Shown in pieces: positions 37,174 through 51,100 of a DNA stretch of 64,000 nucleotides; the stretch's first letter is position 1; each line of letters starts with the position of its first letter. The DNA is from Lyophyllum atratum. Its lineage: Eukaryota > Basidiomycota > Agaricomycetes > Agaricales > Lyophyllaceae. Under the pieces are notes generated by a model. It saw only the letters and a list, made by a program, of their open reading frames with translations. It was not told the DNA's origin and ran no database searches. The translations under genes and the position numbers were made by a program. The stretch lies in assembly GCA_014905825.1 (NCBI GenBank), contig JACGCN010000044.1, positions 332,189 through 396,188 on the forward strand. Direction: 5' to 3'.

Positions 37174-38689
37174 ATGGTCAACGGTCCTCCTTCTTATGCT
37201 GCAACCTCTACAAGCTCCCCACTTGCCCAGCGGCCACCGTTGAATGGTCACAAGTCTTCCACAGGCGATGGTGTCACCCGTACGAAGATTCTGCTCCTCG
37301 GTTTGCGCAGGTGAAGCTTGTCCCAATCTCTCTCTTTCGCTTGCCACTCAAACTTTCTCTACAGAGCCGGGAAAACCTCAATCCAACAAGTTCTCTTTAA
37401 CAGTCTTGCCCCAAAGCAGACGTTTTATCTTGAGACCACTATGCGGATAGTGAAACATACATTCGAGTGCGTCTCTCTCGAGCCCTAGCTGTGAGTCGCC
37501 TCAAAGCCGGTAACCCACACTAGTACAGTCATCCCGCTGGAGATATGGGATTGTCCCGGAAATATCACCGTCGAAGCATTAGGAGCGCCGCTCTCCCAAT
37601 TCGCGACGATGATATTCGTGATTGATATCCGGGTGAGCATTCCACTTGATCGGGCGGCTGGACACTCCCTAACGTGCATTTTGCAGGATGTGTACAACCA
37701 GCCAATTTCAAAGCTCGTGGAATTCATCGTTGCTGCATATCAGGCAAACCCGAATATGAGCCTGGAGGTGTTTGTTCACAAAGCCGAGAAGCTGCAGGAG
37801 GACGATAAAATTGGTATGACCTAGACGTCTCTATCGCGTCCCGAACTAGACACGCCTTTCTAGAAAATTTCAGGCAAATTCACGAGCGCGTCTCCGATCG
37901 ACTATTGGACATAGCTCCGGAATATGAGCAGGTTCAGCTGAACTTTCATCTGACTTCAGTATACGATCATTCTTTGCACGAAGCATTTTCGAAGGTCCTT
38001 CATAAACTCGTCGACTCTCTCCCATACTTGGAGGACTTACTCAATGTGTTTTGTGCGGTAAGTGAAAATATCGTCCAGGGATTGGGAAGTACTAATTACA
38101 GTTCATAGAACTCCCAGTCGCCAAAGGCATTTCTATTCGATACAACATCGCGGTTATATATCGCAACAGACGCGTCGCCGGTCGACTCTGCGACATTCAA
38201 CCTATGTTGCGATTATCTGCTAATGTTGAATTCGTTTGGAACATTATACAAGTACAACTGGCTTCCTCCACTTACATCGTCCGGACTAAGCTAATGGGAC
38301 CTCACAGATCTGCAACTGCTGACGCGCGACGGCCACTACCAATGACACCACCACCTTCAGCTTCCTCTACATCTTCTCTGTCACCCGTACCTACACCAAC
38401 ATCCGACCCAACGACACCGACAGGCACGGCGATATCAACCACCAGCTCATCCACTCAGCGGACGTGTCGTGATCTTTTCTATCCCAGTGCCTCGACATCT
38501 CTCCATCCATCAACACCGGGCACAACGCTGACATACCATCTGATAACACCTCAGCTTGCACTTCTGGCTCTGTTACCCACCAGCGTGTACGAGGGTCGCC
38601 GGGGACTGATTGAGTTCAACGTGGTGTTTTTCCGTGAAGGCGTGCAAGAGATTTGTCAAGTGGAGAAAGAGGCTAGAACGGGCGGATAG
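37174..38689 (+). CDS. GTR2: Rag-family GTPase Gtr2/RagC, 397 aa, 7 exons
   Basis: Small GTPase of the vacuolar EGO/Ragulator complex that signals amino-acid supply to TORC1 as a heterodimer with Gtr1. The P-loop is LLLGLRRAGKTSIQQVLFN, split by the intron at 37311-37364. Switch II is LEIWDCPGN with the RagC-type CPG in place of DxxGQ. The base-binding region reads FVHKAEKLQEDDKIENFRQI, with HKAE corresponding to the NKxD position. The C-terminal roadblock-like domain spans VQLNFHLTSVYDHSLHEAFS to GLIEFNVVFFREGVQEICQV. A Pro/Thr/Ser-rich insertion (about residues 275-320) sits within it. Introns are 37311-37364, 37467-37523, 37633-37686, 37814-37863, 38058-38108 and 38252-38307. The frame closes exactly. 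The start at 37174 follows directly from the shared promoter. Confidence 0.92.
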
Positions 38690-39143
38690 CATTTCTACGT
38701 ATGAGTGATTTACTCAGGTTCCTGCCATGTTCTTCGGGGGTGCCCGGGGTAGGGTGCCTTCTGTTGATGGCGAAACGACTTGGTGGACCCCAGAATGTTG
38801 TAAAATACCTCGTGCAGTGAGCGTGTTGAAGGCGTGGTTGGTGATTATCGATAAGAAAGCGCAGCCCCCAGGCAGCCCCGAAGCAATTTTGAGCTCGACA
38901 ATGCTATAAGCGAGGTGATGTCGAGGCTTGTCGAGGCAGATCTTGAGCAGATCTTTAGCCGATTACACTCTAGTATACGCCTACGGTCACGTGCGCATAT
39001 CCAAAAATTCCGTTGGGGAAGACGTTTGGGGTCCAGGGTCATATATAATTTTTGGTTACTTGGACTCTCATTAGAGTCTTTTATAGATCCTCTTCTTTCC
39101 TCCACAACCTCCGCTGAAAAGGCTGTCTACCAGCTACATCAGA
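38690..39143 (+). promoter_or_regulatory. FAS promoter region with TATA box and E-box
   Basis: 454 bases between the Gtr2 stop and the FAS start. TATATAA lies at 39042-39048, about 96 bases before the ATG, and a palindromic E-box CACGTG at 38988-38993. E-box-like sites (bHLH) control lipid genes in yeasts, but the protein acting here is unknown. The motifs are seen; their function is inference. Confidence 0.45.
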
Positions 39144-42100
39144 ATGGCGGTGCCCAACGGACACGCTGTCCGCGCTCAGAGTATTCCTACCCGTCCTTTA
39201 ATTCTTTCTCTCGGCCAAATTAGAGTGAGTGACGCATATCTTCGCCAACAACGATCAGCACGCTGATCGCGACTCTCCAGGTTTCGATCCCTGTATCGAC
39301 CAACCCCGATGAATGGATTGTGGCTGAAGTCCTGAGAGATGACTTCGCCCACAACCAGACCCTCCTAGATGCTGTCGACGCGACAGCCCAACTCGAAAAC
39401 GAAAACGAGGCGACCGTAGAGCTGGTTGCACGATTCCTCGCCTTTGTTACCGAGAAATTGCACGATGAAGCCCAGTCGACGGCAGCACGCACATCGCTTC
39501 TTTTGAATCTGCTCAAGCACTTCACATCTTCCTACCTCGCCACCAAAGACGTACACAGTCTGACGTCCGCATTCGATACGGACGCCCGCAAAGCTGTTCT
39601 CTCAGCTTATTTCCAAGCCGTCGCGGCCCTCCAAAGCCAAAACGTCGCCGACATTCCCACTGGCCCCGTCTCCGCCCTACTCTCCGCCGCAACGAGTGGA
39701 AAAGCCTCCATTTTTGCGTTATTTGGTGGCCAAGGAACCAACGAAGTTTATTTCGATGAACTCCAATCACTTTACGATATCTACAAGCCTTTCGTCGCGC
39801 CATTCTTGGCGAGCGTCACGGACGAAGTCCTCGCGCCTTTGGCTGAAGAACACGAGGCCTCTCCCCACTACACTCACGGACTTGATGTCGTCGCCTGGCT
39901 CGATGACGCCAGCGCTCGTCCTTCCGTTGCCTACTTAGCTTCAGTTCCGGTCTCCTTCCCCCTGATCGGCCTCACCCAACTCGTCCAGTACCTCGTTGTA
40001 TGCAAGGTTACTGGCCTTACTCCAGGAGAACTCCGCGATCGCATCGCTGGTGCGACTGGTCACTCCCAAGGCATCGTGTCTGCCGTTGCGATCTCCGCAT
40101 CTGCGACTTTCGAGCAGTTCACCGAGAACTCGCGCAAGGCCCTCAAATGGCTTTTCTTCTCCGGCCTTCGCGGTCAACAAGCATTCCCTGTCGTGTCCTT
40201 GAACCCCAGCATCGTCCAGGATTCCGTCGATGGCGGCGAAGGAACCCCCAGCCCCATGCTTTCTATCACCGGTCTCAACCTCAAGGAGGTCGAGACTCAC
40301 CTCAAGAAGACCAACGCGCATCTTCCTGAAAACTCCAAGTTGCAAGTTTCCCTCCACAACGGTCCTCGCGCCTTTGTGGTCACAGGTCCTGCCCGTGCTC
40401 TCCATGGGCTCGTCACCAATCTCAGGAAAGTCCGCGCCCCTAACGGTCTAGACCAAAGCAAGACGCCATTCTCTCAGCGCAAACCCGTCTTTTCCGTGAG
40501 GTTCCTCGTCGTTGGTGTCCCATACCACAGCGGGTACTTGAGCGGGGCCACTGAGCAGCTCAACGAGGACCTCGGCGAAGAACTCTGGCAAGCCCAAGAT
40601 TTGAAGATCCCCGTTTACAACACTGAGGACGGTATGTTTTGTTCAATATCATTTAATGTATGGGTCCTAATGATTTCATCCACAGGCTCCGATCTTCGCA
40701 CTTTGACAACCTCGATTACGCGCTCCTTGTGCGAGCAGATCTTTACCTCGCCCATTCACTGGTCGAAGGCAACTGACTTCCCTGAGACCGCTACCCATGC
40801 CATCGACTTCGGTCCTGGTGGTCTCAGTGGAATCGGCCCCCTCACCGCAAGAAACCTCGATGGAAGGGGTGTTCGTGTCATTGTCGCTGGCGATCGCGGC
40901 AAAGGAGATGCAGAGCTATACGACGGTGCTGATGTGAAATACGAGGATTGGTGGAGCAAGAAGTGGTCGCCCGGATTGGTTCGCACCAGGTAAGTCTCAG
41001 CGTCTCATGAAGCCACTTCCTTTTCTCATTGACTATAGCGATGGCACCATTCACCTCGATACTCCCTTCTCTCGTCTCCTGGGCAAGCCTCCCATTATGG
41101 TTGCTGGCATGACCCCGTCTACTGTCAAGGCAGGGTTCGTCAGCGCCGTTCTCGACGCTGGCTACCATGTCGAGTTGGCCGGTGGTGGCCATTATAACGC
41201 TGCTGCCCTCCGTGCTAAGGTTGCTGAGATCCAGAAGCAAATCCCTGCTGGTGTTGGCATCACCCTCAATGCCCTTTACATCAACCCTCGGCAATTCGGC
41301 TTCCAATTCCCATTGTGGCAGGAGATGCGCAAGGAGGGCCTTCCCGTTGAAGGTTTCTGCGTCGCTGCCGGTATCCCGAGCACCGAGAAGGCCGCCGAGA
41401 TCATCGATGCATTGAGGACCGCAGGTATCAAGCACGTTGCGTTCAAGCCCGGTTCCGTCGATGGCATCCGCCAGGTCATCAACATCGCCGCCGCGAACCC
41501 CGACTTCCCCATTATCATGCAATGGACTGGAGGCCGCGCTGGAGGACATCATTCCTTCGAGGACTTCCACCAGCCTATCTTGTCGACTTACCGCGCCATC
41601 CGCCGCCACTCGAACATCTCCCTCGTCGGTGGCTCCGGGTTTGGCTCGGCCGAGGACCTTTGGCCATATCTCACCGGTGACTGGTCTGTAGAGCGTTTTG
41701 GTGTTCAGCCCATGCCCTTTGATGGTTTCCTCTTCGCCTCTCGCGTCATGGTCGCGAAGGAGGCTCACACCAGCCCGTCCGTCAAGGACCTCATCGTCGC
41801 GGCATCTGGCGTCGAAGACGCCGCCTGGGAAGGCACTTACGCCAAGCCCACAGGAGGTATCCTTACAGTCCGTTCCGAGCTCGGCGAGCCTATCCACAAG
41901 GTCGCCACTCGTGGTGTCAAGCTCTGGAAAGAGTTCGACGACACCGTCTTCAAATTGGCCAAGGAGAAGCGTGTGGCGTGGCTCGCCGAGCGTCGCGACG
42001 AGGTCATCGGGAAGCTGAACAAGGACTTCTCCAAGCCCTGGTTTGGATGGAAGAAAGATGGAAGCGTCGCCACCGACCTTGGCGACATGACCTACGAGGA

Positions 42101-45100
42101 AGTCGTCCTCAGGATGGTCAGGCTCATGTTTGTGTCCCACGAGAAACGCTGGGTGGATCGTTCACTCAGGAACTTGACTGGCGACTGGTTGAGGCGCATC
42201 GAAGAGCGCTTTGCCGGTGTCAATGACAGCGCTGCTAAGCCTTCCGTTTTGCAGTCGTACAACTCCCTTGACGATCCTCTACCCTTGGTCGAGACTTTCT
42301 TCAAGGCTTACCCGCTCGCTGCCGATCAGCTTCTCGCCTCGGAGGATGCGGCCTACTTCCTCGCCATCGCTCAGAGGCCTGGACAGAAGCCTGTTCCTTT
42401 TATCCCTGTCCTGGACGCCTCCTTCGAAGTCTGGTTTAAGAAGGTATACTCAAATTTTATGCTCTTCTATTATCACTGTTATTGATATACCCTGCTAGGA
42501 TTCGCTTTGGGCGGCCGAGGACATCGAGGCTGTCTTTGATCAAGACCCTCAGCGTGTCTGCATCCTCCAGGGTCCTGTTGCTGCGAAGGGCTCCATCATC
42601 AAGGACGAGCCTATCAAAGACCTTCTCGGTAACATCAACAAGACTCTCATCCAACGTCTCCTTGAGCGCAAGTACGCCAACGACGAGAGCACTATCCCCA
42701 CCGTCGATTACTTGGGTGCGCAGCCTCCCGCCGTCGCTCCTGAGATCCCCAGTGTTCGTCGCTCCCAGGCCAAGGATGCTGTCGTATATGAGATCGGCGA
42801 CACCCTCCCCGAGACGTCCGCGTGGTTGGAGACCCTGGCTGGCCCTACTTTGGGCTGGCTGAGGGCCCTCATCGCGTCGCCTACTATCGTTCAAGGCACT
42901 TCCTATATCGACAACCCGCTGCGCCGCATCCTTGCGCCTCGCGCCGGCCAGAAGGTAGTCGTGGCATCGTCATCAGTTACCATCTATGGTGCTGCACGTT
43001 CGTATGGTCCCCACAAGTCGGACTTCAAGGCATTGGAGATCCAGTTCAACAGTTCGACCAAGGCCATCAGCGTTACCATGTACGAAGATCGTCGCGATGT
43101 TTCCGTCCCCCTCTCCCTCCAATTCCAGTACAAGCCGTCGTCTGGATATGCTCCCATCCACGAGATTGCAGCGGGACGCAATACTCGCATCAAGGATTTC
43201 TACTGGAAGTTGTGGTACGGCGATAATGAAGTCCTACCCTCTATCGACCTTCGCGAGACCTTCGTTGGCCCTGAGGTCACGATCGAGGCTTCCGCTGTCG
43301 AAGAGTTCTGCGCCGTTGTTGGAAACCAGGGAGAATCCTTCCAGACGGTGCGCAACGACAACGTTCAGGCGCCCATGGACTTCGCCATTGTCACTGGGTG
43401 GAAGGTACGTGTCCACTTGACGAATTAACACCCGACCTGTCTGAATATGTGTATAGGCTATCATGAAGTCCATCTTCCCGACGGACATTGACGGCGATCT
43501 CCTCAAGCTTGTGCACATGTCGAACGGGTTCCGCATGATGCAAGATGCCAAACCTCTTCAGGTTGGAGACATCTGCAAGGCCAAGGCCCAGATCGTTTCC
43601 GTCACCAACGCGAATGAGGGCAAGATCGTTAAGGTCAAAGGACACGTCTATCGCGGGGACGAACAGGTCATCGAAGTTGTTTCCGCTTTCCTCTACCGTG
43701 GTCGCTTCGTCGACTACGAGAACACATTCGAAACCACCGAGGAACCCGACTACCTTGTGCCCCTTGAGTCTGATGCAGCTGTCGGTGTCCTCCAGTCCAA
43801 GGAATGGTTCGAATGGGACGACGATTCTAAGCCACTGTTGGCAGGCGCTTCCCTCCTTTTCCGAATTAGCTCCCAGGTCTCCTTCAAGGACAGGACCTCC
43901 TACCAAAACGTTGCTGTCTCCGGTCACATCTTCGTGCGCAATCAGCTGAAGGTACTCGTGAAGGTTGGATCCGTCGACTTCCAGCAAGAGGATTCTCAAG
44001 GCAACCCCGTTCTCGCCTATCTCCAACGTCATGGTTCCGCACAAGGCCTTGTCACGCCTCTTCCGAACGATGGGTACACTCTGACGAGCAGTGACGGGAG
44101 CACCGTCTTCAACGCGCCCTTGACCAATGAACCCTACTCCAAGGTCTCAGGCGACTTCAACCCCATCCACATCAATCCTTACTTCTCCGACTACGCTTCC
44201 CTCCCCGCTACCATCACCCATGGACTCTGGTCGAGCGCTGCCACTCGTCGCTACGTCGAGAATGTTGTTGCTCAAGGGCATCCTGATCGAGTCTTGGCGT
44301 AAGTTTCCCGTGCCTTTTCTCTGCATCATGACTGATTGTCCTCCATAGATACAATGTTTCCTTCGTCGGTATGGTCCTTCCTAACGATGAGCTCAGCGTC
44401 AAAGTTCGTCACACTGGTATGCGCGATGGCAACATCGTCGTGAAGGTCGAGACCTTCAATGATCGTGGTGAGAAGGTGCTGGATGGGTCGGCGGAAGTCT
44501 TGCAGCCCACCACGGTGTATGTCTTTACCGGCCAAGGTTCTCAAGAGGCTGGCATGGGCATGGACCTGTACAACAGCTCTCCTGCTGCACGTGCCGTCTG
44601 GGAAGGTGCCGACACTCATCTGCTCGCAGTTTACGGTTTCTCCATCGTCGAGATCGTCAAGGACAACCCCAAGACCAAGACCATTCACTTTGGTGGCATC
44701 AAGGGTCAGGCGATCCGCCAACGCTACATGGACATGACCTACGACACCATGGATAAGGACGGCAATGTCAAGACTCTTCCACTGTTCGCCGACATTGACG
44801 TGCGGACGCCCAAGTACACGTTCAGCCATCCCGGTGGTCTGCTCTTCGCAACGCAGTTCGCCCAGATTGCCCTCGTCGTCACAGAGAAGGCCGCTTTCGA
44901 GGACATGCGTTCCAAAGGATTCGTCCAGAAGGATTGCGCCTTCGCTGGTCACTCGCTTGGTGAATACTCAGCATTGGCTTCCATCGCTGATGTCTTGCCT
45001 ATTTCTGCTCTCGTCGACGTTGTCTTCTACCGTGGCATCACCATGCAGAGGGCTGTCGAACGTGACTCCCAGAACCGCTCCAACTATGCGATGTGCGCCG

Positions 45101-48100
45101 TCAACCCGAGCCGCATCTCCAAGACTTTCAGCGATGCTGCACTCCGAGAGGTTGTTGATAGCATTGCGGTCAACACGGGCTCGCTCCTCGAGATTGTGAA
45201 TTACAACGTCGAGGTTAGCTATGCACCCCTGCGAATCTGAATGATGGTCGACTGACATGCATCCAGGGACAACAATACGTATGCGCTGGAGAACTCGTCG
45301 CGTTACAAACCATGACGAATGTGCTGAATTACTTGAAAGTGCAGAAGATCGACATCGCGAAGGTACGCCGATTAGATCGTTTTGATATTTCCCAAACTGA
45401 CGAACGTTATCCAGTTGACCGAGACTTACACCGTCGAGAAGGTGAAGGAGATGCTTGGGGACATCGTGAAGTCCTGTCATGAGAAGGCTGTCGAGCAGCA
45501 AAAGGCTGAGGGCTACATCAAACTCGAGCGTGGCTTCGCGACCATCCCGCTTCCTGGAATCGACGTTCCATTCCATTCGAGGTACTTGTGGGCCGGTGTC
45601 ATGCCTTTCCGTGCTTGTAAGTCAAGGTCTGGATTCGCAAGTTTGTCCTTCTCATAGTCTTCCTTAGATCTATCCAAGAAGATCAACCCCACCCATCTGA
45701 ACCCCGACATGCTCATCGGGAAGTACATCCCCAATCTCGTCGCAAAGCCCTTCGAAGTTTCTAGGGAATATGCCCAGATCATCTATGACCAGACCTCATC
45801 CCCGCGCCTCGACAAGGTGCTCAAAAAGTGGGACCAAGAGAACTGGGCGAGCGCCGAGCAACGTCAAAAGCTTGCCTACATCATTCTCGTCGAACTTCTT
45901 GCCTATCAATTTGCCTCCCCCGTTAGGTGGATCGAGACTCAGGATCGCTTGTTCAATGAGTTCTCTTTCGAGCGTTTCATCGAGCTGGGCCCCTCCCCCA
46001 CCCTCACAGGCATGGCGACGCGCACCTTGAAAGCCAAGTACGAGACGAGCGATGACTCTGTCAGCCGTTCAAGGACCATTCTTTGCCACGCTAAGAACGT
46101 CAAGGAGATCTACTACCAGTATGAGGATGAACTGGAAGCACCCGCTGCTGACAGCACTCCGGCAGAGGCTGCCTCCACTGCCGCTGTCGTGGTCCAGGCT
46201 GCGGCACCAGCTGCTGTCGCCGTGGCGTCAACTGGACCCGTTGCTTCGATCGAAGATGCTCCCATCAAAGCTATCGACGTTCTCTCCGTCATTGTCGCCC
46301 AGAAGCTCAAGAAGCGTGTGGACGAAATCCCTCTCTCCAAGTCCATCAAGGATCTCGTTGGCGGCAAATCGACCCTCCAGAATGAGATCCTCGGTGATCT
46401 GCAACAAGAGTTTGCTTCGGCTCCTGAGAAGGGAGAGGAGCTTCCCCTCGAAGAGCTTGGCTCAGGCCTTTCGACCGGTTTCGGTGGCACGCTCGGCAAA
46501 TACAGCAATAGTCTCATCTCTCGCGTTATCGGTGGCAAGATGCCAGGTGGCTTCAACGCGTCAGCAATGAAGGCACATCTGGCCAAATCTTGGGGCCTAG
46601 GACCGTCCCGTGCTGACGGTGTTCTTCTTTTGGCGACAACGTTTGAACCCCCGAAAAGACTTGCCTCGGAGGTGGAAGCCAAGACATGGCTCGACGGCAT
46701 CGTTTCCATCTACGCACAGCGCGCTGGCATCTCTCTCACTGCACCAGGTGCTAGCGCATCCGGCGGCAGTGCCGGCGGTGCTACCATCAATAGCGAAGAG
46801 TTCATCAAGTTCCAAGCTGAACAGGAGCGATTTGCCGCCCAACATGTCGAGCTTTATATGCGCTACCTTGGACGCGATTCTCGCGCCGGCGAGATCGCCT
46901 TTGATCAAGAAAAGACGACCTCTACTGCTCTCCAGGCGAAGCTCGACAGCATCGCTAAGGAACACGGCGACACGTACATTGAAGGTATTCAACCCCGTTT
47001 CGATCCTTTGAAAGCACGCCACTTCGACTCCTCCTGGAACTGGGTACGCCAAGATGCCCTGCTCATGTATTACGATATCATATTTGGCCGCCTGACTACC
47101 GTCGATCGTGAAATCACCGCTCGCTGCATTGCCCTCCTGAATCGAGCTGATCCGGAGATGTTGGCGTACATGCAGTACAACATCGATCAATGCGATCCTT
47201 CTAAGGGCGACAATTATAAGCTCGCGAAGGAGTTCGGCCAGAGGCTGATCGACAACACGCGGGAAGTGCTCGGAATGCCTCCAGTCTATAAAGATGGTAC
47301 GCTCAGTTGTATAGCATCCTGCCCATTACTAACCTATCTTTCAGTAACTTTCCCCACTGCTCCCCACACCGAAGTCACCGCGAAGGGCGATATTGTCTAC
47401 TCAGAGGTTGTTCGCGAGAACGTTCGCAAACTTGAAGCCTATGTCGAGGAGATGGCTAGCGGAGATGCAGTCTCTGGCGCTGTCAACATCCAGAAAGTTC
47501 AGGATGATGTCCTCAAACTGTGGACTGTGGTCAAGTCGCAGCCCGGTATTAGTCAAGAACAGAAGAACCGCATCAAGGCTCTGTACGAGGGTGTCGTGCG
47601 CTCTCTGCGCAAGGGCCCTGACACTAGAACTCGTCTTGCTACGCGAAGCCGCCGATCGTCGTCTCAGTTCTTACGTCCCCAACTTTCCAGCGTCACCTCC
47701 GTCACCGCAGACAAAGTGCCCCTTCTTCACTTGAAGCGCAAGGTGGGCACGAACTGGGAGTACAGCAGCAACCTGACTGGAGTGTACCTTGATATCCTTC
47801 ACGAGATCGCCACGTCTGGCACGACATTCCAAGACAAGAATGCTCTCCTCACAGGTGTCGGCAAGGGGTCCATCGGCGTCGAGATCGTGAAGGGTCTTCT
47901 CTCTGGCGGAGCACACGTTGTCATCACCACCTCCAGCTACAACCGCAAAACGGTCGAGTACTACCAATCCATTTTCCAGACCTTTGGCAGCCGTGGCTCC
48001 GCCCTCACTGTTGTGCCGTTCAACCAAGCCTCCAAGCAAGACGTCGAGGCTCTCGTGGACTACGTTTATGCCAACCTCGGCATGGACTTGGACTACATCA

Positions 48101-51100
48101 TTCCTTTCGCAGGCATTCCGGAGAACGGCCGCGAGATCGATAGCCTCGACGACAAGTCCGAATTGGCGCATCGGATGATGCTCGTGAACCTTCTTCGTAT
48201 CCTCGGTGCCGTCAAGACCAAAAAAGCTAGTCGCCACTTCGTTACTCGTCCCACGCAGGTTATCCTCCCTCTCTCCCCGAACCACGGTCTGTTCGGAAAC
48301 GATGGCCTGTACTCAGAGTCGAAGATCGGTCTCGAAACACTCTTCCAACGCTGGGCATCAGAGAGTTGGGGCGAGTACCTATGCCTTGCAGGAGCAGTCA
48401 TCGGGTGAGTAACATACTTTTATATCATATACTAGCACTAATCGCCCCCGTCCTAACAGTTGGACTCGTGGCACTGGACTGATGGGTCCGACGAACATCG
48501 TTGCCCACGAGCTTGAAAGCTATGGAGTCCGAACGTTCTCAGCCAAGGAAATGGCGTTCAACATCCTTGGCTTGATGCACCCCTTGTTGTTCAGCATCAC
48601 CCAAGTCGAACCAATTTGGGCTGATTTGAACGGAGGAATGGATCGGCTCCCTGATCTCGCCGACATCACAACCCGTATCCGCACTACCCTCCATAAGAAG
48701 GCAGACCTTCGTCGCGCCATCGCTCGCGACAACTCGGCCGACTTCAAGATCATCAACGGGGTTGAGGCTGAACGCCTTCTTCAAACGGTGGATGTCCTCC
48801 CACGAGCCAACTTCCAGTACAACTTCCCCACCCTCGAATCCAACGAATCGCTGAGCGAGCTCAGCCATTTGCGTGGCTTGATTGATCTTGAGAAAGTCGT
48901 CGTTATCACTGGATTCGCTGAAGTTGGGCCATGGGGTAGTGCCCGCACACGTTGGGAGATGGAGGCACGGGGCGAGTTCACCATCGAAGGCTGCATCGAG
49001 ATGGCTTGGATGATGGGCTTCATCAAACACTTCGATGGTCGCCTCAAAGACGGCTCCCTGTATGTTGGTTGGGTTGATAGCAAGACCGTTGAGCCTGTCG
49101 ATGACAAGGATGTCAAAGGCCGTTACGAGAAGGATATCCTGGCTCACGCTGGTATCCGTTTGATTGGTTAGTGTATTTTAACTTCATTCGCAGTCCATGA
49201 ACTTATTCTCCCTTTAGAGCCCGAGCTCTTCCGCGGCTATGATCCAAGCAAAAAGGTCTTCAATCAGGAGGTCGAACTCATCCACGACCTGGAACCTATT
49301 GAAGTCGCAGAATCCGAAGCACAGAAGTTCAAGCTCCAACACGGTGAGAAGTGCGACATCTGGGCGGGCGAAAGCGGACAATGGTTTGCGAAGCTAAAGA
49401 AGGGCGCATGTGTCTTCGTCCCCAAGGCGTTCAAGTTCAGCAGAACCGTCGCCGCTCAGGTTCCGACAGGCTGGGATGCTGGTCGTTACGGCATCCCCGA
49501 CGATATCATCGCGCAGACAGATCGCGCGACGCTTTGGGCCCTAGTTTGCACCGCCGAAGCTCTCAATATGTCTGGCATCACGGACCCGTATGAACTATAT
49601 AAGCACATGCACCCATCGGAGGTTGGAACATCCGTTGGTAGTGGTATGGGAGGTGTCACGAGTATGGCGAAGATGTTCAAGGATCGCCGCGATGAGCGCG
49701 ACGTCCAGAATGACATTCTGCAGGAGACGTAAGTTTTTCGTCAATTTATGACTTCGCACTGCTCACCGGTATCTCGTAGTTTCATTAATACCACTGCCGG
49801 TTGGATAAATCTGCTCCTCATGTCATCTAGCGGGCCTGTCAAGATTCCTGTTGGTGCCTGGTACGTTCTTATATTAATTTTGTAGTGACTTATTTTTAAC
49901 ATCAGCTCAGTGCTACCGCCCTTCAGTCGTTAGAAATCGCCTGCGACACCATCCTGTCCGGAAAGGCAAAGGTCATGATCGCAGGTGGCTTCGATGACAT
50001 CAGCGAAGAAGGATCCTACGAGTTCGCCAACATGAAGGCCACAAGCAATGCAGAAACTGAGTTCGCTATGGGACGCGAGCCTACTGAAATGTCTCGTCCT
50101 GCTACAACCTCCCGCGCAGGGGTAAGTCGTTTGTGTTTTGCTTCCATTGGATGACACTGATATACTCTCTCTAGTTCATGGAGGCACAAGGCACCGGTAT
50201 TCACATCATCATGAACGCAAAGACGGCGCTCGAACTTGGCGCCCCGATTCGTGGTATTCTTGCATTCACCTCTACCTCGACGTAAGTTGAGCCCTCTCAC
50301 TCCCTGTCCATATCTCAACTCTGTGATCGTATTAGTGACAAAGCTGGACGCTCCGTTCCTGCGCCTGGAAAAGGTGCTCTCAGCGTCGCCCGCGAGGTTC
50401 CTTCAAAGCACCCACTTCCTATCCTCGATGTGGCCTACCGCTCCCGACAACTCTCCTTCCGCCGCACCCAGATTTCGCAGTGGCTGTCTCACGAGCATGC
50501 TCAGCTTCAAGAAGAGCTCGGTTTCCGTAAGGCACAAGGTGAAACACTCGAGGACGATTACTTCGCGTCCAGGGTTGCCAACATCGAAAAAGAAGCCACC
50601 CAACAAGAGAAGGACGCCCTTGCAATGTATGGCATGCTCGAAGGAAGTGATCCTCGCGTGGCTCCCCTTCGCCGAGCACTAGCTATTTGGGGCCTGACTG
50701 CGGATGACATTGGTGTCCTATCCATTCATGGAACCAGCACGAGCGCAAATGTTTGTAATTCATGTTTTTATTTGACCTGCCCTCACATTTCTTTAACTTC
50801 TAGGAGGAGAACGAGACGAAGATATGGAACGACATCTTCACAACGATCTCCCGTACACCTGGAAATGCTGTACCAATCATAGCCCAGAAGAGTCTCTTAG
50901 GTCACGCCAAGGGAGGCTCGGCTGCGTGGCAGATGACTGGTTTGCTTCAGACCATCACGACTGGTATTGTCCCTGGTAATCGCAACAGCGAGTGAGCCGC
51001 CCCATCCCTCTGGCTTTATGATTCATAGCTGACTCGGGGTTCAGCAACATCGACTCTCACTTCCAGGACCGTACTTTCCTCATGTTCCCTTCGAAGTCAA

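Noticed and set aside
40878..42140. 420-codon open frame antisense to FAS
   Set aside because: It lies fully within a strongly conserved coding exon (enoyl reductase). The frame is kept open by the GC-rich third positions of the real gene, and the sequence shows no domain.
45709..48408. 899-codon frame taken as a separate gene
   Set aside because: It is exons 10-11 of FAS read through the intron 47297-47344; the conserved domains continue on both sides.
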